This document shows, one piece after another, positions 52,991-60,390 of a stretch of 60,390 nt of DNA (positions are counted from its first letter, which is position 1; each line of letters opens with the position of its first letter). Position numbers and translations under genes: made by a program. The DNA lies in assembly GCF_000421585.1 (NCBI RefSeq), contig NZ_ATXH01000014.1, forward strand, positions 1 to 60,390, read 5' to 3'. This DNA is from Thermodesulfatator atlanticus DSM 21156 (GTDB lineage: Bacteria > Desulfobacterota > Thermodesulfobacteria > Thermodesulfobacteriales > Thermodesulfatatoraceae). The notes beneath the pieces were generated by a model. It was not told where the DNA came from and searched no databases. It was given only the letters and a program-made list of their open reading frames with translations.

Positions 52991-54337
52991 ATGAGGGTGC
53001 GCAGTTTTTTAAGTCTAAGTTTTCTTTTGGCCCTGATTATCGGGGTTTTAGGCTCACAAGTCCAAGCCAAGCAGGAGTATACCAATCTTGCTGGCAAGAA
53101 ATTAGTCATCACCCGCGGTTATTCCAAAGACGCAATCAAGTGTATCGAGTGTCATTCCAAAAAGACTCCGGGGATTGTGCAGGACTGGAAGATGAGCCGC
53201 ATGGCCCATGCCGGGGTTTCTTGTTACGATTGTCACGTGGTGCCCAAGGGTTCTCCCATGGCCAGCCAGTGTGAAGGGGTAAAGGGAACCAATATTTTCA
53301 CCTCTCCCATGGTGTCCCCAAAAACATGTGCAAAATGTCACCCCTCTGAAGTGGAACAGTTTACCAAAAGCGCTCACGCAGCTATGGCAAGCAGGCCCGT
53401 TCTTACTAAATTTGTAAAGCTCTGGCGTGACCTTGAAGGTGGTGTTTTTGCGGGGATGGACCCCAAAAGTAAACTTACTACGGCTCCCCGCCAGTCTGGC
53501 TGTCAGGCCTGCCACGGTGCAGAGGTGAAACTTGGTCCTGATAATAAACCCACTAAAGATAGCTGGCCTGGAGGAATCGGACACCGATATCCAGATGGTG
53601 GGATTGGTAATTGTGTAGTTTGTCATAACAGACATAAGTTTAGCGTTGCCGAAGCCCGTAAACCTGAAGCCTGTGGCAAATGTCACTTAGGTCCAGATCA
53701 TCCTAACATCGAAATTTACTATGAAAGTGCTCACGGGCAGCGCTATCTCACTGAAGGAGAAGAATGGAAGTGGGATGCTGCTCCTGATGCCTGGGAGCCT
53801 GGTGATTATTCCGCTCCTACCTGTGCTACCTGTCACATGAGCGGTATAGGTGAGCTTGCCACTACTCACAATGTTACCGAACGTCTTAAATGGGATTTAG
53901 TTCATAAGAAAAGTGTAATAAGGAGTGGCGAAAGAGGAGATGGCGAACGTGGCCGCATTCTTATGCGTAAGGTATGTGTAAACTGTCATAGCAAGGTTTT
54001 TGTTGACGCCCACTTCAATAAATTAGACAATTCCGTAGCCCTTTATAACTTCTATTGGGACAAAGTTACAGCTATGGTCAATGATCTAAAACAAAAAGGT
54101 CTTCTGAAAAAAGACAAATGGAGTGATCCGGTACAGGAATTAACGTACTATTTCTGGCATCATGTTGGTCGTCGAGCCCGTCACGGTGCCGCTATGGCCG
54201 GTCCGGATTACGCCCATTGGCACGGATTTTTCCAGCTTTTCCAAGTGTATAAAGATATTCAGGCCCTTTACAACTACCGTATGAAGCACGGAAAGATAGA
54301 AGAACTAAGCCCGGTAATGTCCAGTGCACCATATTAA
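52991..54337 (+). CDS. Octaheme hydroxylamine oxidoreductase-like protein
   Basis: The protein has 448 residues from ATG at 52991, after AAGGAGGATTTGT. A signal peptide (about 1-26) precedes eight CxxCH motifs (C51, C78, C113, C171, C208, C228, C278, C329). [22 protein letters not shown] and [11 protein letters not shown] are HAO hallmarks. HAO family members either oxidise hydroxylamine or, in reductive versions of Campylobacterota, reduce nitrite or hydroxylamine with a NapC-type donor. The upstream NapC-like gene favours the reductive role. Confidence 0.9.
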   Translation: MRVRSFLSLSFLLALIIGVLGSQVQAKQEYTNLAGKKLVITRGYSKDAIKCIECHSKKTPGIVQDWKMSRMAHAGVSCYDCHVVPKGSPMASQCEGVKGTNIFTSPMVSPKTCAKCHPSEVEQFTKSAHAAMASRPVLTKFVKLWRDLEGGVFAGMDPKSKLTTAPRQSGCQACHGAEVKLGPDNKPTKDSWPGGIGHRYPDGGIGNCVVCHNRHKFSVAEARKPEACGKCHLGPDHPNIEIYYESAHGQRYLTEGEEWKWDAAPDAWEPGDYSAPTCATCHMSGIGELATTHNVTERLKWDLVHKKSVIRSGERGDGERGRILMRKVCVNCHSKVFVDAHFNKLDNSVALYNFYWDKVTAMVNDLKQKGLLKKDKWSDPVQELTYYFWHHVGRRARHGAAMAGPDYAHWHGFFQLFQVYKDIQALYNYRMKHGKIEELSPVMSSAPY

Positions 54338-54360
54338 AGCTAATGGCATAGTCCCAAAAA

Positions 54361-54396
54361 AAGGGGCAAAGTCCTGCGGGGCTTTGCCCCTTTTTC
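54361..54396 (+). terminator. Terminator after the HAO-like gene
   Basis: AAGGGGCAAAG and CTTTGCCCC form a long stem around TCCTGCGGGG, followed by TTTTTCTTTT. Confidence 0.9.
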
Positions 54397-54466
54397 TTTT
54401 CTCTAGCTTGACACTAGCCTTTTTACGTGTTAATTGCAACGTGTTCTCAATAAAAGGGGTAGTTGA

Positions 54467-54637
54467 ATGACAGAATTTATCGCAGCCGCAATAGTATTGA
54501 TTGCTGCCGTTTATCTCTCGTGGCGCCTTTGGGCCTTTTGGCGTAAACCCAAGGACTTGTGCACTGGTTGCGCCTTTTCAAAGGATTGCCCAACCAACTT
54601 TTCCGCGAAAGAATGCCCGTCATGGAAAAAGAGATAA
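54467..54637 (+). CDS. FeoB-associated Cys-rich membrane protein
   Basis: ATG at 54467 (after AAAAGGGGTAGTTGA) opens a 56-residue protein: one N-terminal helix ([16 protein letters not shown]), then [17 protein letters not shown]...KECPSW with four Cys. This is the small FeoB-associated protein family (PF12669-like) seen upstream of or downstream of feoB. The gene overlaps feoB by 16 bases. The role in Fe(II) import is not settled in the literature I know. Confidence 0.85.
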   Translation: MTEFIAAAIVLIAAVYLSWRLWAFWRKPKDLCTGCAFSKDCPTNFSAKECPSWKKR

Positions 54638-56769
54638 AAATAGCCCTTGCGGGGAACCCTAATTGCGGCAAGACCACCATATTTAACGCCCTTACCGGGG
54701 CCAAGCAAAAAGTTGGCAACTACCCCGGCGTGACCGTTGAACGTAAGGAAGGTTTCCTTAAGCTTAACAGCTATCGCATAAGGGTAATTGATCTTCCTGG
54801 CACATATTCGCTTTCATCTTATTCCCCTGAAGAAGTAGTTGCCCGCCAGGTCATAGTCGAGGAAAAACCCGCGGTGGTGGTTAATATCATCGATGCCTCA
54901 AATCTTGAGCGCAATCTTTACCTCACCATGCAACTGCTGGAGCTCGGGGTGCCGCTAATTCTCGTACTCAACATGATTGACGATGCCAAGAAAAAGGGGC
55001 TTAAGATCAACGTTTCTGCCCTTGAAAAAAAGCTTGGGGTGCCGGTGGTTACCACTATCGGCCACCGGGGCGTAGGGATTGATCAGCTCAAAAAGGTTAT
55101 CAGGCAGGTGATTGAAGCACCAGAAAAAGCAAAACCCAAGTTCCCCTTACCATACCCCAGGGAGCTTTTAGAAGAGATTGAAAAGCTTTCTGATCTTTTA
55201 AAGGAGCAAGGATCTCTTCGCGACTATCCCCTTAAATGGCTTGCTTTAAAGGCTATTGAAGGGGACGAAGAAATTATTTCTTTTCTGGTTTCTCAAAAAG
55301 CCCTGGGATCTTCTTTTTTGCAAAGACTGAAAGCCTCTCAGGAACGTATTAAGAAGCTTTTGGGTGATGAGCCTGAGCCGTTGCTTGCAGAGTACCGCTA
55401 TTACGCCATTCAGCAGCTTTTAAAAGACGTGGTGAACTATGTGCCACGCAAAACCTTAAGCGACCGTATTGATGCCATTGTTTGCCATCGGATTTTCGGG
55501 ATACCTATCTTTATTACCGTGATGGTTCTTCTTTTCCAGGCGGTATTTTCCTGGTCCGCACCTTTTATGGAACTAATAGACAGCTTTTTTAGCTGGCTAG
55601 GAAACTTTGTTGGTGCTCGCTTACCAGATGGCCTTTTAAAGAGCCTTGTAGTGGACGGCATGATCGCAGGAGTAGGCGGCGTCCTTGTCTTCTTACCGCA
55701 GATACTAATTCTTTTCTTTTTGATTTCCCTTTTAGAAGACTCAGGCTATATGCCCCGGGCAGCCTTTGTGGTTGATAGGCTCCTTAAGCCTTTTGGTCTA
55801 AACGGAAAATCCTTTGTGCCGCTTCTTTCTTCCTTTGCCTGTAATATTCCGGGGATTATGGCCACGCGCACCATTGAAAATTATCACCAGCGCCTTTTGA
55901 CCATCTTTGCCGCGCCTTTTATGAGTTGTTCTGCAAGGCTCCCTATTTATACGCTACTCATTGCAGCTTTTATCCCTGATAAAAAAGTCTGGAGTGTTTT
56001 TAATCTCCAGGGTCTTGTCTTGGCGGCTATGTATGTCACAGGCCTTATCGTTGCCTTGGTAACGGTCATTATCTTTCGTTTTATGCTTTTCCGGGGGGAG
56101 CCTTCGCCTTTTCTTATGGAACTTCCACCTTATCGTTTCCCCACGCTTAAAAGCATTTTGCTCCAGATGTGGAATCGCTCGGTGCTTTACGTGCGTAAAG
56201 CAGGGACAGTTATTCTCGGTATTTCCATCGTTATGTGGGCCCTTTTTACTTTTCCCATGAATCCAGAGCTTTCTAAAGATTACGAGGCCTTGAAGGGCAA
56301 AGCCCAGGACCAAGAAACTTTAATAAAGCTTGCCAATGAAGAAGCCGCGGAAAGGCTCTCAAAAAGCTATGCAGGCCGCTTTGGCAGACTTATCGAGCCG
56401 CTGATAAAGCCTCTTGGTTTTGACTGGCGTATTGGTATTGCCTTGACCTCTGCCTTTGCTGCTAAAGAGGTTCTAGTCTCAACTCTTGCCCAGATTTACG
56501 CCCTTGGTGGTGGAGGAAGCGACGAAGTCTCTCTCCTGGAAAACATCAAAAAAGACCCGCTTTTCAATCCCGTCACCGCTATAGGACTCATGCTTTTTGC
56601 CTTGCTCATGGTGCCGTGTATGGCAACCCTTCCGGTGATGAAAATGGAAACAGGTTCCTGGCGCTGGCCTGGGCTCATGGTCTGCTGGACTTTGACCGTG
56701 GCCTGGTTAGTAACGTTCTTTTGGGTTCATTTTCTAGGTCCGCAGGTGACAAAGGCCTTGGGTCTTTGA
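54622..56769 (+). CDS. feoB: Ferrous iron transporter FeoB
   Basis: The protein has 715 residues from ATG at 54622; an ATG at 54613 and a GTG at 54559 are in frame but the latter lies inside the overlapping small gene. The G domain shows GNPNCGKTT (11-19), [15 protein letters not shown] and NMIDDA. It is followed by the membrane region with the Gate-type motif GYMPRAAF and the SCSARLPIY helix. It imports Fe(II), needed for haem and clusters of this island. No feoA is next to it. Full length. Confidence 0.93.
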   Translation: MEKEIKIALAGNPNCGKTTIFNALTGAKQKVGNYPGVTVERKEGFLKLNSYRIRVIDLPGTYSLSSYSPEEVVARQVIVEEKPAVVVNIIDASNLERNLYLTMQLLELGVPLILVLNMIDDAKKKGLKINVSALEKKLGVPVVTTIGHRGVGIDQLKKVIRQVIEAPEKAKPKFPLPYPRELLEEIEKLSDLLKEQGSLRDYPLKWLALKAIEGDEEIISFLVSQKALGSSFLQRLKASQERIKKLLGDEPEPLLAEYRYYAIQQLLKDVVNYVPRKTLSDRIDAIVCHRIFGIPIFITVMVLLFQAVFSWSAPFMELIDSFFSWLGNFVGARLPDGLLKSLVVDGMIAGVGGVLVFLPQILILFFLISLLEDSGYMPRAAFVVDRLLKPFGLNGKSFVPLLSSFACNIPGIMATRTIENYHQRLLTIFAAPFMSCSARLPIYTLLIAAFIPDKKVWSVFNLQGLVLAAMYVTGLIVALVTVIIFRFMLFRGEPSPFLMELPPYRFPTLKSILLQMWNRSVLYVRKAGTVILGISIVMWALFTFPMNPELSKDYEALKGKAQDQETLIKLANEEAAERLSKSYAGRFGRLIEPLIKPLGFDWRIGIALTSAFAAKEVLVSTLAQIYALGGGGSDEVSLLENIKKDPLFNPVTAIGLMLFALLMVPCMATLPVMKMETGSWRWPGLMVCWTLTVAWLVTFFWVHFLGPQVTKALGL

Positions 56770-56815
56770 AGATTTGGTTGCCATAATTTAGCACCTGGGC
56801 CAAAATATAAACATA

Positions 56816-58729
56816 ATGGTTAGCATACTGCGCCAGAGCTGGCTGATTTTATTTTTGCTTCCGCTTTTTTTATCTACTTGTCTTTTTTATTACTCCTATC
56901 ACCGCGAAAAAATCATCGAACGAGCCAACAAAGAGACGGAGATTTTCATTGCTACTGCTGAGGCTACAAGGTCTTATGTAAAGGAAGTCTTGCGTCCCAA
57001 GATGTATAAGATTTTCCATGATGAGCGCTTTATTCCAGAGGCTATGTCAACTTCCCATATCGGCCGAGAAATTATGCGCCGTATAGGGAAAAACTTTCCC
57101 TATATGGAATACAAAAGAGCAGCCTTAAACCCTCGAAATCCCATCAACCGCGCTGATGACTTAGAAAAAAATGTTATCGAAGAGGTAAAAGCTTTAAAAG
57201 AAAAAGAAGTTACCCGACTTTTAAATCGTAAGGGGACCCTTTATTTTGCGCGTTTTAAGGCTATCTACGCGGAAAATTCCTGTCTTAAATGTCACGGACG
57301 CCCAGAAGATGCTCCCAAGGATTTGCTTAAGCTTTATGGTAAAAGCGGGGGCTTTAATTATCGCCCAGGAGATATTGTTGCGGTTGATGCGGTTTATATT
57401 CCTGTTGGTCCGGCTATTAGCAACCTTAAAAAGCAGGTTGTTTCCACCTTTTTAATTGGCTTAATCGTTCTCATATTCATTGTTTTTTCTTTGCGACTCC
57501 TTATCCATTATGAGTTTTTACCTCATTTAAGAAAATTGTCCTTTTATTTACGAAGCATAATTCCTGGGCGAGAAGCTGAAGGCCCTTCCCCTGAAGATGA
57601 TAACATAGAAAAAATGGCCGCCTCCCTTGAAGATTTGGCCATTGAGGTTAAGCGCATACATACCGAGCTTAAAAAGTCTGAGCAAAAATATCGTTCACTT
57701 TTTGAGTCTTCCCAGGATGCCATCTTGATGTGGAACCAGGAAAGGAAACTTGTTGATATTAACCCTTCAGGCTTAAAGCTTTTTGGTTTTTTGGACAAGT
57801 CCGAAGCCTTACAGATTGAAACCATCGAGCAGCTTTTTTGGGACCATCAGGAGGCTTTAGAACTCCTAGAGAAACTTGAGAGAGAAGGTCAGATCAAAGA
57901 ATTTGAAACAACAGTAGTTGACCGGGGAGGAAATCGCTATCAAATACTCATTACCGCAAGTAAGGCCATAGATTTAGGTGGCCTGGTGCTTTATGAGGGT
58001 ATCTTTCGCGATATTACCGAGAAAAAACTTATGGAAAAGCACATTATTACTACGGAGAAGCTTGCTGCCGTAGGGCAGCTTGCTGCAGGGCTTGCCCATG
58101 AAATAAACAACTCTTTAAGCGTGATAAAATGCTATGCGAATTTGCTTACCAAAGTCAATAATTTAGATGAACAGGCCCAAAAAGATCTTGAAATAATCAA
58201 AAAGCACGTAAAGCTTAGCCAGGATATTCTCCAAAATTTGCTTAATTTTTCAAGACCAGCCGAATATAAGAAAGCTTATGTCAATGTAAACGAAATTATC
58301 GAAGAAGTGGTCTCAGTTTTTGCTTCTCGTTTTAAGAAACGAAGTATTTCTTTAGTTTTAGATTTGAGTCCAGAGGCTCCAGCGCTATTTCTTGATCGGG
58401 ATAAAATTAAGCAAGTTTTTATGAATATGATTTTAAACGCTGTGCAGGCCATAGAAAGGGACGGCTTAATTGAGATTAAAACAATTTTTAATAAAGCCCG
58501 CCAAGAGGTGGTCATAAAAATTCGCGATACAGGCAGCGGTATCCCTGAGACCATAATCGACAAAATATTTGATCCCTTTTTCACTACCAAAGCTCCAGGA
58601 GAGGGCACAGGCCTTGGTCTTTCGGTGAGCTACGGTATTGTTAAAGATCATGACGGAAAAATCTTTGTGGAAAGCAAGGTGGGGGAGGGGACAACTTTTA
58701 CTATTGTTTTTCCCGTAAATGAGTCATGA
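56816..58729 (+). CDS. Histidine kinase with haem-c Tll0287/DUF3365-like and PAS domains
   Basis: The 637-residue protein has TM1 (about 8-26), a periplasmic domain with CxxCH at 156-160 ([14 protein letters not shown]) and [19 protein letters not shown] typical of DUF3365, TM2 (about 205-230), PAS ([15 protein letters not shown]), HisKA ([14 protein letters not shown]) and HATPase_c ([20 protein letters not shown]). It resembles the kinase at 50678-52237 in sensor but has the NtrB-type catalytic group. It overlaps the NtrC-type regulator gene by 4 bases (ATGA). Confidence 0.93.
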   Translation: MVSILRQSWLILFLLPLFLSTCLFYYSYHREKIIERANKETEIFIATAEATRSYVKEVLRPKMYKIFHDERFIPEAMSTSHIGREIMRRIGKNFPYMEYKRAALNPRNPINRADDLEKNVIEEVKALKEKEVTRLLNRKGTLYFARFKAIYAENSCLKCHGRPEDAPKDLLKLYGKSGGFNYRPGDIVAVDAVYIPVGPAISNLKKQVVSTFLIGLIVLIFIVFSLRLLIHYEFLPHLRKLSFYLRSIIPGREAEGPSPEDDNIEKMAASLEDLAIEVKRIHTELKKSEQKYRSLFESSQDAILMWNQERKLVDINPSGLKLFGFLDKSEALQIETIEQLFWDHQEALELLEKLEREGQIKEFETTVVDRGGNRYQILITASKAIDLGGLVLYEGIFRDITEKKLMEKHIITTEKLAAVGQLAAGLAHEINNSLSVIKCYANLLTKVNNLDEQAQKDLEIIKKHVKLSQDILQNLLNFSRPAEYKKAYVNVNEIIEEVVSVFASRFKKRSISLVLDLSPEAPALFLDRDKIKQVFMNMILNAVQAIERDGLIEIKTIFNKARQEVVIKIRDTGSGIPETIIDKIFDPFFTTKAPGEGTGLGLSVSYGIVKDHDGKIFVESKVGEGTTFTIVFPVNES

Positions 58730-60126
58730 AGGACACCATTCTTATTGTAGATGATGAAAAAGACCTTTTAGAGGGCTTAAAGCGCTTGCTTGAGCTGGAG
58801 TTGGGCTGCGAAGTACTTACCGCAGAGAATGGCAAAAAGGCCCTCAAAATACTTAAAGAAAACGAGATCGATCTTGTGCTTGCCGATGTGCGCATGCCAG
58901 AGATGGATGGCTTCACTCTTTTGCGCGAGGCAAAAAAAATAGACCCAGAGCTTACTTTTGTGGTTATCACGGCTTACGGCACTATCGAACAAGCAGTAAA
59001 GGCCGTTAAAGAAGGAGCCTATGATTTTATTCCTAAACCCTTTGAAGACGAGCACCTTATCCACGTACTTAGGAAGGGCCTTGAGCGCAGCCGCCTCATC
59101 AAAGAAAACGTAGCCCTACAGCGACAAGTTTCAGGTAAAAAGGCATTTCAAGATTTTGTAGGCCAAAGTGCCAAGCTCAAAAAAGTCTTTGAGACTATCC
59201 GTATGGTTGCCCCTACGGATTTAACCGTGCTTATCCTTGGAGAGTCTGGCACAGGGAAAGAACTTGCCGCACGAGCTATCCACGCGTTAAGTAACAGGGC
59301 CAAACATTCCATGATAACCGTAAATTGTCCTGCACTTCCTGAGCAGATTCTTGAAAGTGAGCTTTTTGGCTATCGAAAAGGAGCTTTTACTAATGCCACG
59401 GCCAATCGCCGTGGGCTTTTTGAGGAAGCAGACGGTGGCACTATCTTTCTTGATGAAATAGGCGATATTACGCTAGCCGTGCAAACCAAGCTTTTGCGCG
59501 TGTTGCAGGAAAAAGAGATAAAACCCCTCGGGGCCACACAAACCAAAAAAGTTGACGTGCGTATCATTGCTTCCACAAACCAGGACTTAGAAGAAAAAGT
59601 AAAAGAGGGTTCTTTTCGCGCGGATCTCTTTTACCGCCTAAATGTAGTAACCATAAAAATGCCTCCTTTGCGGGAAATAAAAGAAGATATTCCCCTTCTG
59701 GTGGACCATTTTCTTAAAAAGACTGCTCAAGAGCTTGGGATTCCGCCTAAGTACGTTTGTCCTGAGGTAATTGAATTTTTTATGGAATACGACTGGCCAG
59801 GGAATGTGCGGGAGCTTGAAAATGTGATTAAAGCGGCGGTGGTAACAAGTCCTTCGGATGTTATCTCTCTTGCTAATGTCCCTTTGGTCCAGGAGAAGAA
59901 AAAGTTTTTTGCCATGCCGCAGGAGCAAGCCGAACTAGACCTTTCTCAACCTTATAAAGTGCTTAAGGAAAAAGTCCTTTCGCGCTTTACAGTAGCTTAT
60001 GTCAAGCGCCTTCTTACTGAGACCAAGGGCAACGTAAGTCGCGCAGCTGAAATTAGCGGTATCAAGCGCCAATCCCTCCAGAAGATTCTTAAGCGTTACG
60101 GCCTAAATCCTGCCAACTTTCGTTAA
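58726..60126 (+). CDS. NtrC-family sigma-54-dependent response regulator
   Basis: The 466-residue protein has a receiver domain (LVLADVRMPEMDGF), an AAA+ domain (Walker A GESGTGKE, ELFGYRKGAFTNA, LDEIGD) and a Fis-type helix-turn-helix (GNVSRAAEISGIKRQSLQKIL). The sigma-54 contact loop reads GAFTNA rather than the canonical GAFTGA, a variant that also occurs in other members. It pairs with the preceding haem kinase. It could act on sigma-54 promoters such as those at 772 and 13435 in this window, which is speculation. Confidence 0.92.
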   Translation: MKDTILIVDDEKDLLEGLKRLLELELGCEVLTAENGKKALKILKENEIDLVLADVRMPEMDGFTLLREAKKIDPELTFVVITAYGTIEQAVKAVKEGAYDFIPKPFEDEHLIHVLRKGLERSRLIKENVALQRQVSGKKAFQDFVGQSAKLKKVFETIRMVAPTDLTVLILGESGTGKELAARAIHALSNRAKHSMITVNCPALPEQILESELFGYRKGAFTNATANRRGLFEEADGGTIFLDEIGDITLAVQTKLLRVLQEKEIKPLGATQTKKVDVRIIASTNQDLEEKVKEGSFRADLFYRLNVVTIKMPPLREIKEDIPLLVDHFLKKTAQELGIPPKYVCPEVIEFFMEYDWPGNVRELENVIKAAVVTSPSDVISLANVPLVQEKKKFFAMPQEQAELDLSQPYKVLKEKVLSRFTVAYVKRLLTETKGNVSRAAEISGIKRQSLQKILKRYGLNPANFR

Positions 60127-60131
60127 CACCA

Positions 60132-60153
60132 ACTGCCAACTTTAGTTGGCAGT
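60132..60153 (+). terminator. Hairpin after the NtrC-type regulator gene
   Basis: ACTGCCAAC-TTTA-GTTGGCAGT is a perfect 9-bp stem 6 bases after the stop. No T-run follows. Confidence 0.55.
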
Positions 60154-60167
60154 AGTGCTTTAGAATA

Positions 60168-60230
60168 GGGACAGGCAAAACTTTTCAAGTCTCCTTTCTG
60201 TCCAACCGATTTAAAAGAAAAGGGACAGGC
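60168..60230 (+). repeat. Paired GGGACAGGC boxes upstream of the transposase gene
   Basis: GGGACAGGC occurs at 60168-60176 and 60222-60230, each followed by AAA; CTGTCC between them (60198-60203) can pair with the first. RAYT genes are commonly flanked by REP boxes they recognise, so these may be the cognate elements of the GGACAGGCC hairpins elsewhere in the window. Confidence 0.65.
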
Positions 60231-60253
60231 AAATTTTTTGAAGGAGGCAAAAC

Positions 60254-60390
60254 GTGGCTCGTATCCCTAGAAAATTCCTTAAAAACCCAGAGGCTGCTTA
60301 TCACATCATCTCTCGCACCGCCCTTCCAGGCCATAACGTCTTAGGCCCTGCCGAAAAAGACCACTTACTTCACCTCTTCCGCTGGCTCTC
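60254..60390 (+). mobile_element. REP-associated tyrosine transposase (RAYT), partial
   Basis: GTG at 60254 follows GAAGGAGGCAAAAC and opens a frame that runs off the window edge. The 45 visible residues, RIPRKFLKNPEAAYHIISRT then ALPGHNVLGPAEKDHLLHLF, match the N-terminus of IS200-like Y1 transposases of the RAYT group. The catalytic HUH and Tyr lie beyond the edge. RAYT proteins are thought to spread REP palindromes; this is a domesticated-type single-copy gene in many genomes. Confidence 0.82.

Overview
The window looks like the chromosome of a thermophilic, anaerobic, sulfur-metabolising chemolithotroph of the Thermodesulfobacteria type (Thermodesulfatator/Thermosulfurimonas-like). This is inferred from a complete dsrMKJOP respiratory complex, a CbiA-type amidotransferase next to it, a periplasmic nitrate reductase cluster without napB, many multihaem cytochromes c, Lys/Glu-rich proteins and many TTG/GTG starts. 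No rRNA, tRNA or CRISPR array was seen.

Layout. 0.8-3.4 kb: amtB-glnB-porin ammonium module behind a near-perfect sigma-54 promoter; the PII protein has Phe instead of the uridylylated Tyr51. 3.5-8.4 kb: a J-domain protein and a YhaN/YhaO-like (Rad50/Mre11-type) pair. 9-12 kb: a glycosyltransferase remnant and a methyltransferase-nitroreductase fusion. 12.4-16.4 kb: a PEP-CTERM protein with its own sigma-54 promoter and a palindromic upstream site, next to three FeeM-like N-acyl amino acid synthase paralogues. 16.9-21.8 kb: an RND/MMPL exporter, an outer-membrane DUF1302-like protein and a LolA-like protein. 22.4-25 kb: a TraB-like protein, pyrF and DUF763. 25.2-32.5 kb: an RsbRD_N protein, dsrMKJOP, cbiA-like and ferredoxin. 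32.5-43.1 kb: a secreted helical protein, an M23 peptidase, paaK-livF-livG, a hexapeptide acyltransferase, a lipid kinase, a phosphoesterase and alaS.

43.4-60.1 kb is a nitrogen-oxide respiration island: XXXCH protein, tetrahaem NapM-like lipoprotein, NapA, porin, NapD, NapG, NapH, an OmpR-type two-component system, a NapC/NrfH-like cytochrome, an octaheme HAO-like protein, the Feo iron-uptake genes and an NtrC-type two-component system. Both sensor kinases carry a single CxxCH haem motif in a Tll0287/DUF3365-like periplasmic domain. Two promoter regions in the island share GTTACA repeats. The parts fit nitrate reduction through nitrite, perhaps to ammonium, under haem-based sensing; that is a hypothesis.

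The intergenic space is unusually rich in repeats. A 43-bp GGATCC-ended palindrome recurs about a dozen times. It is often joined to 9-bp GTAGAGGTT-type tandem tracts, short GATCAC/GGCGAAAGGC runs and REP-like hairpins. A second family (GGACAGGCC-N4-GGCCTGTCC) resembles the GGGACAGGC boxes in front of a REP-associated tyrosine transposase gene that runs off the right edge. Some repeats have become the C-terminal codons of genes or lie within operons.
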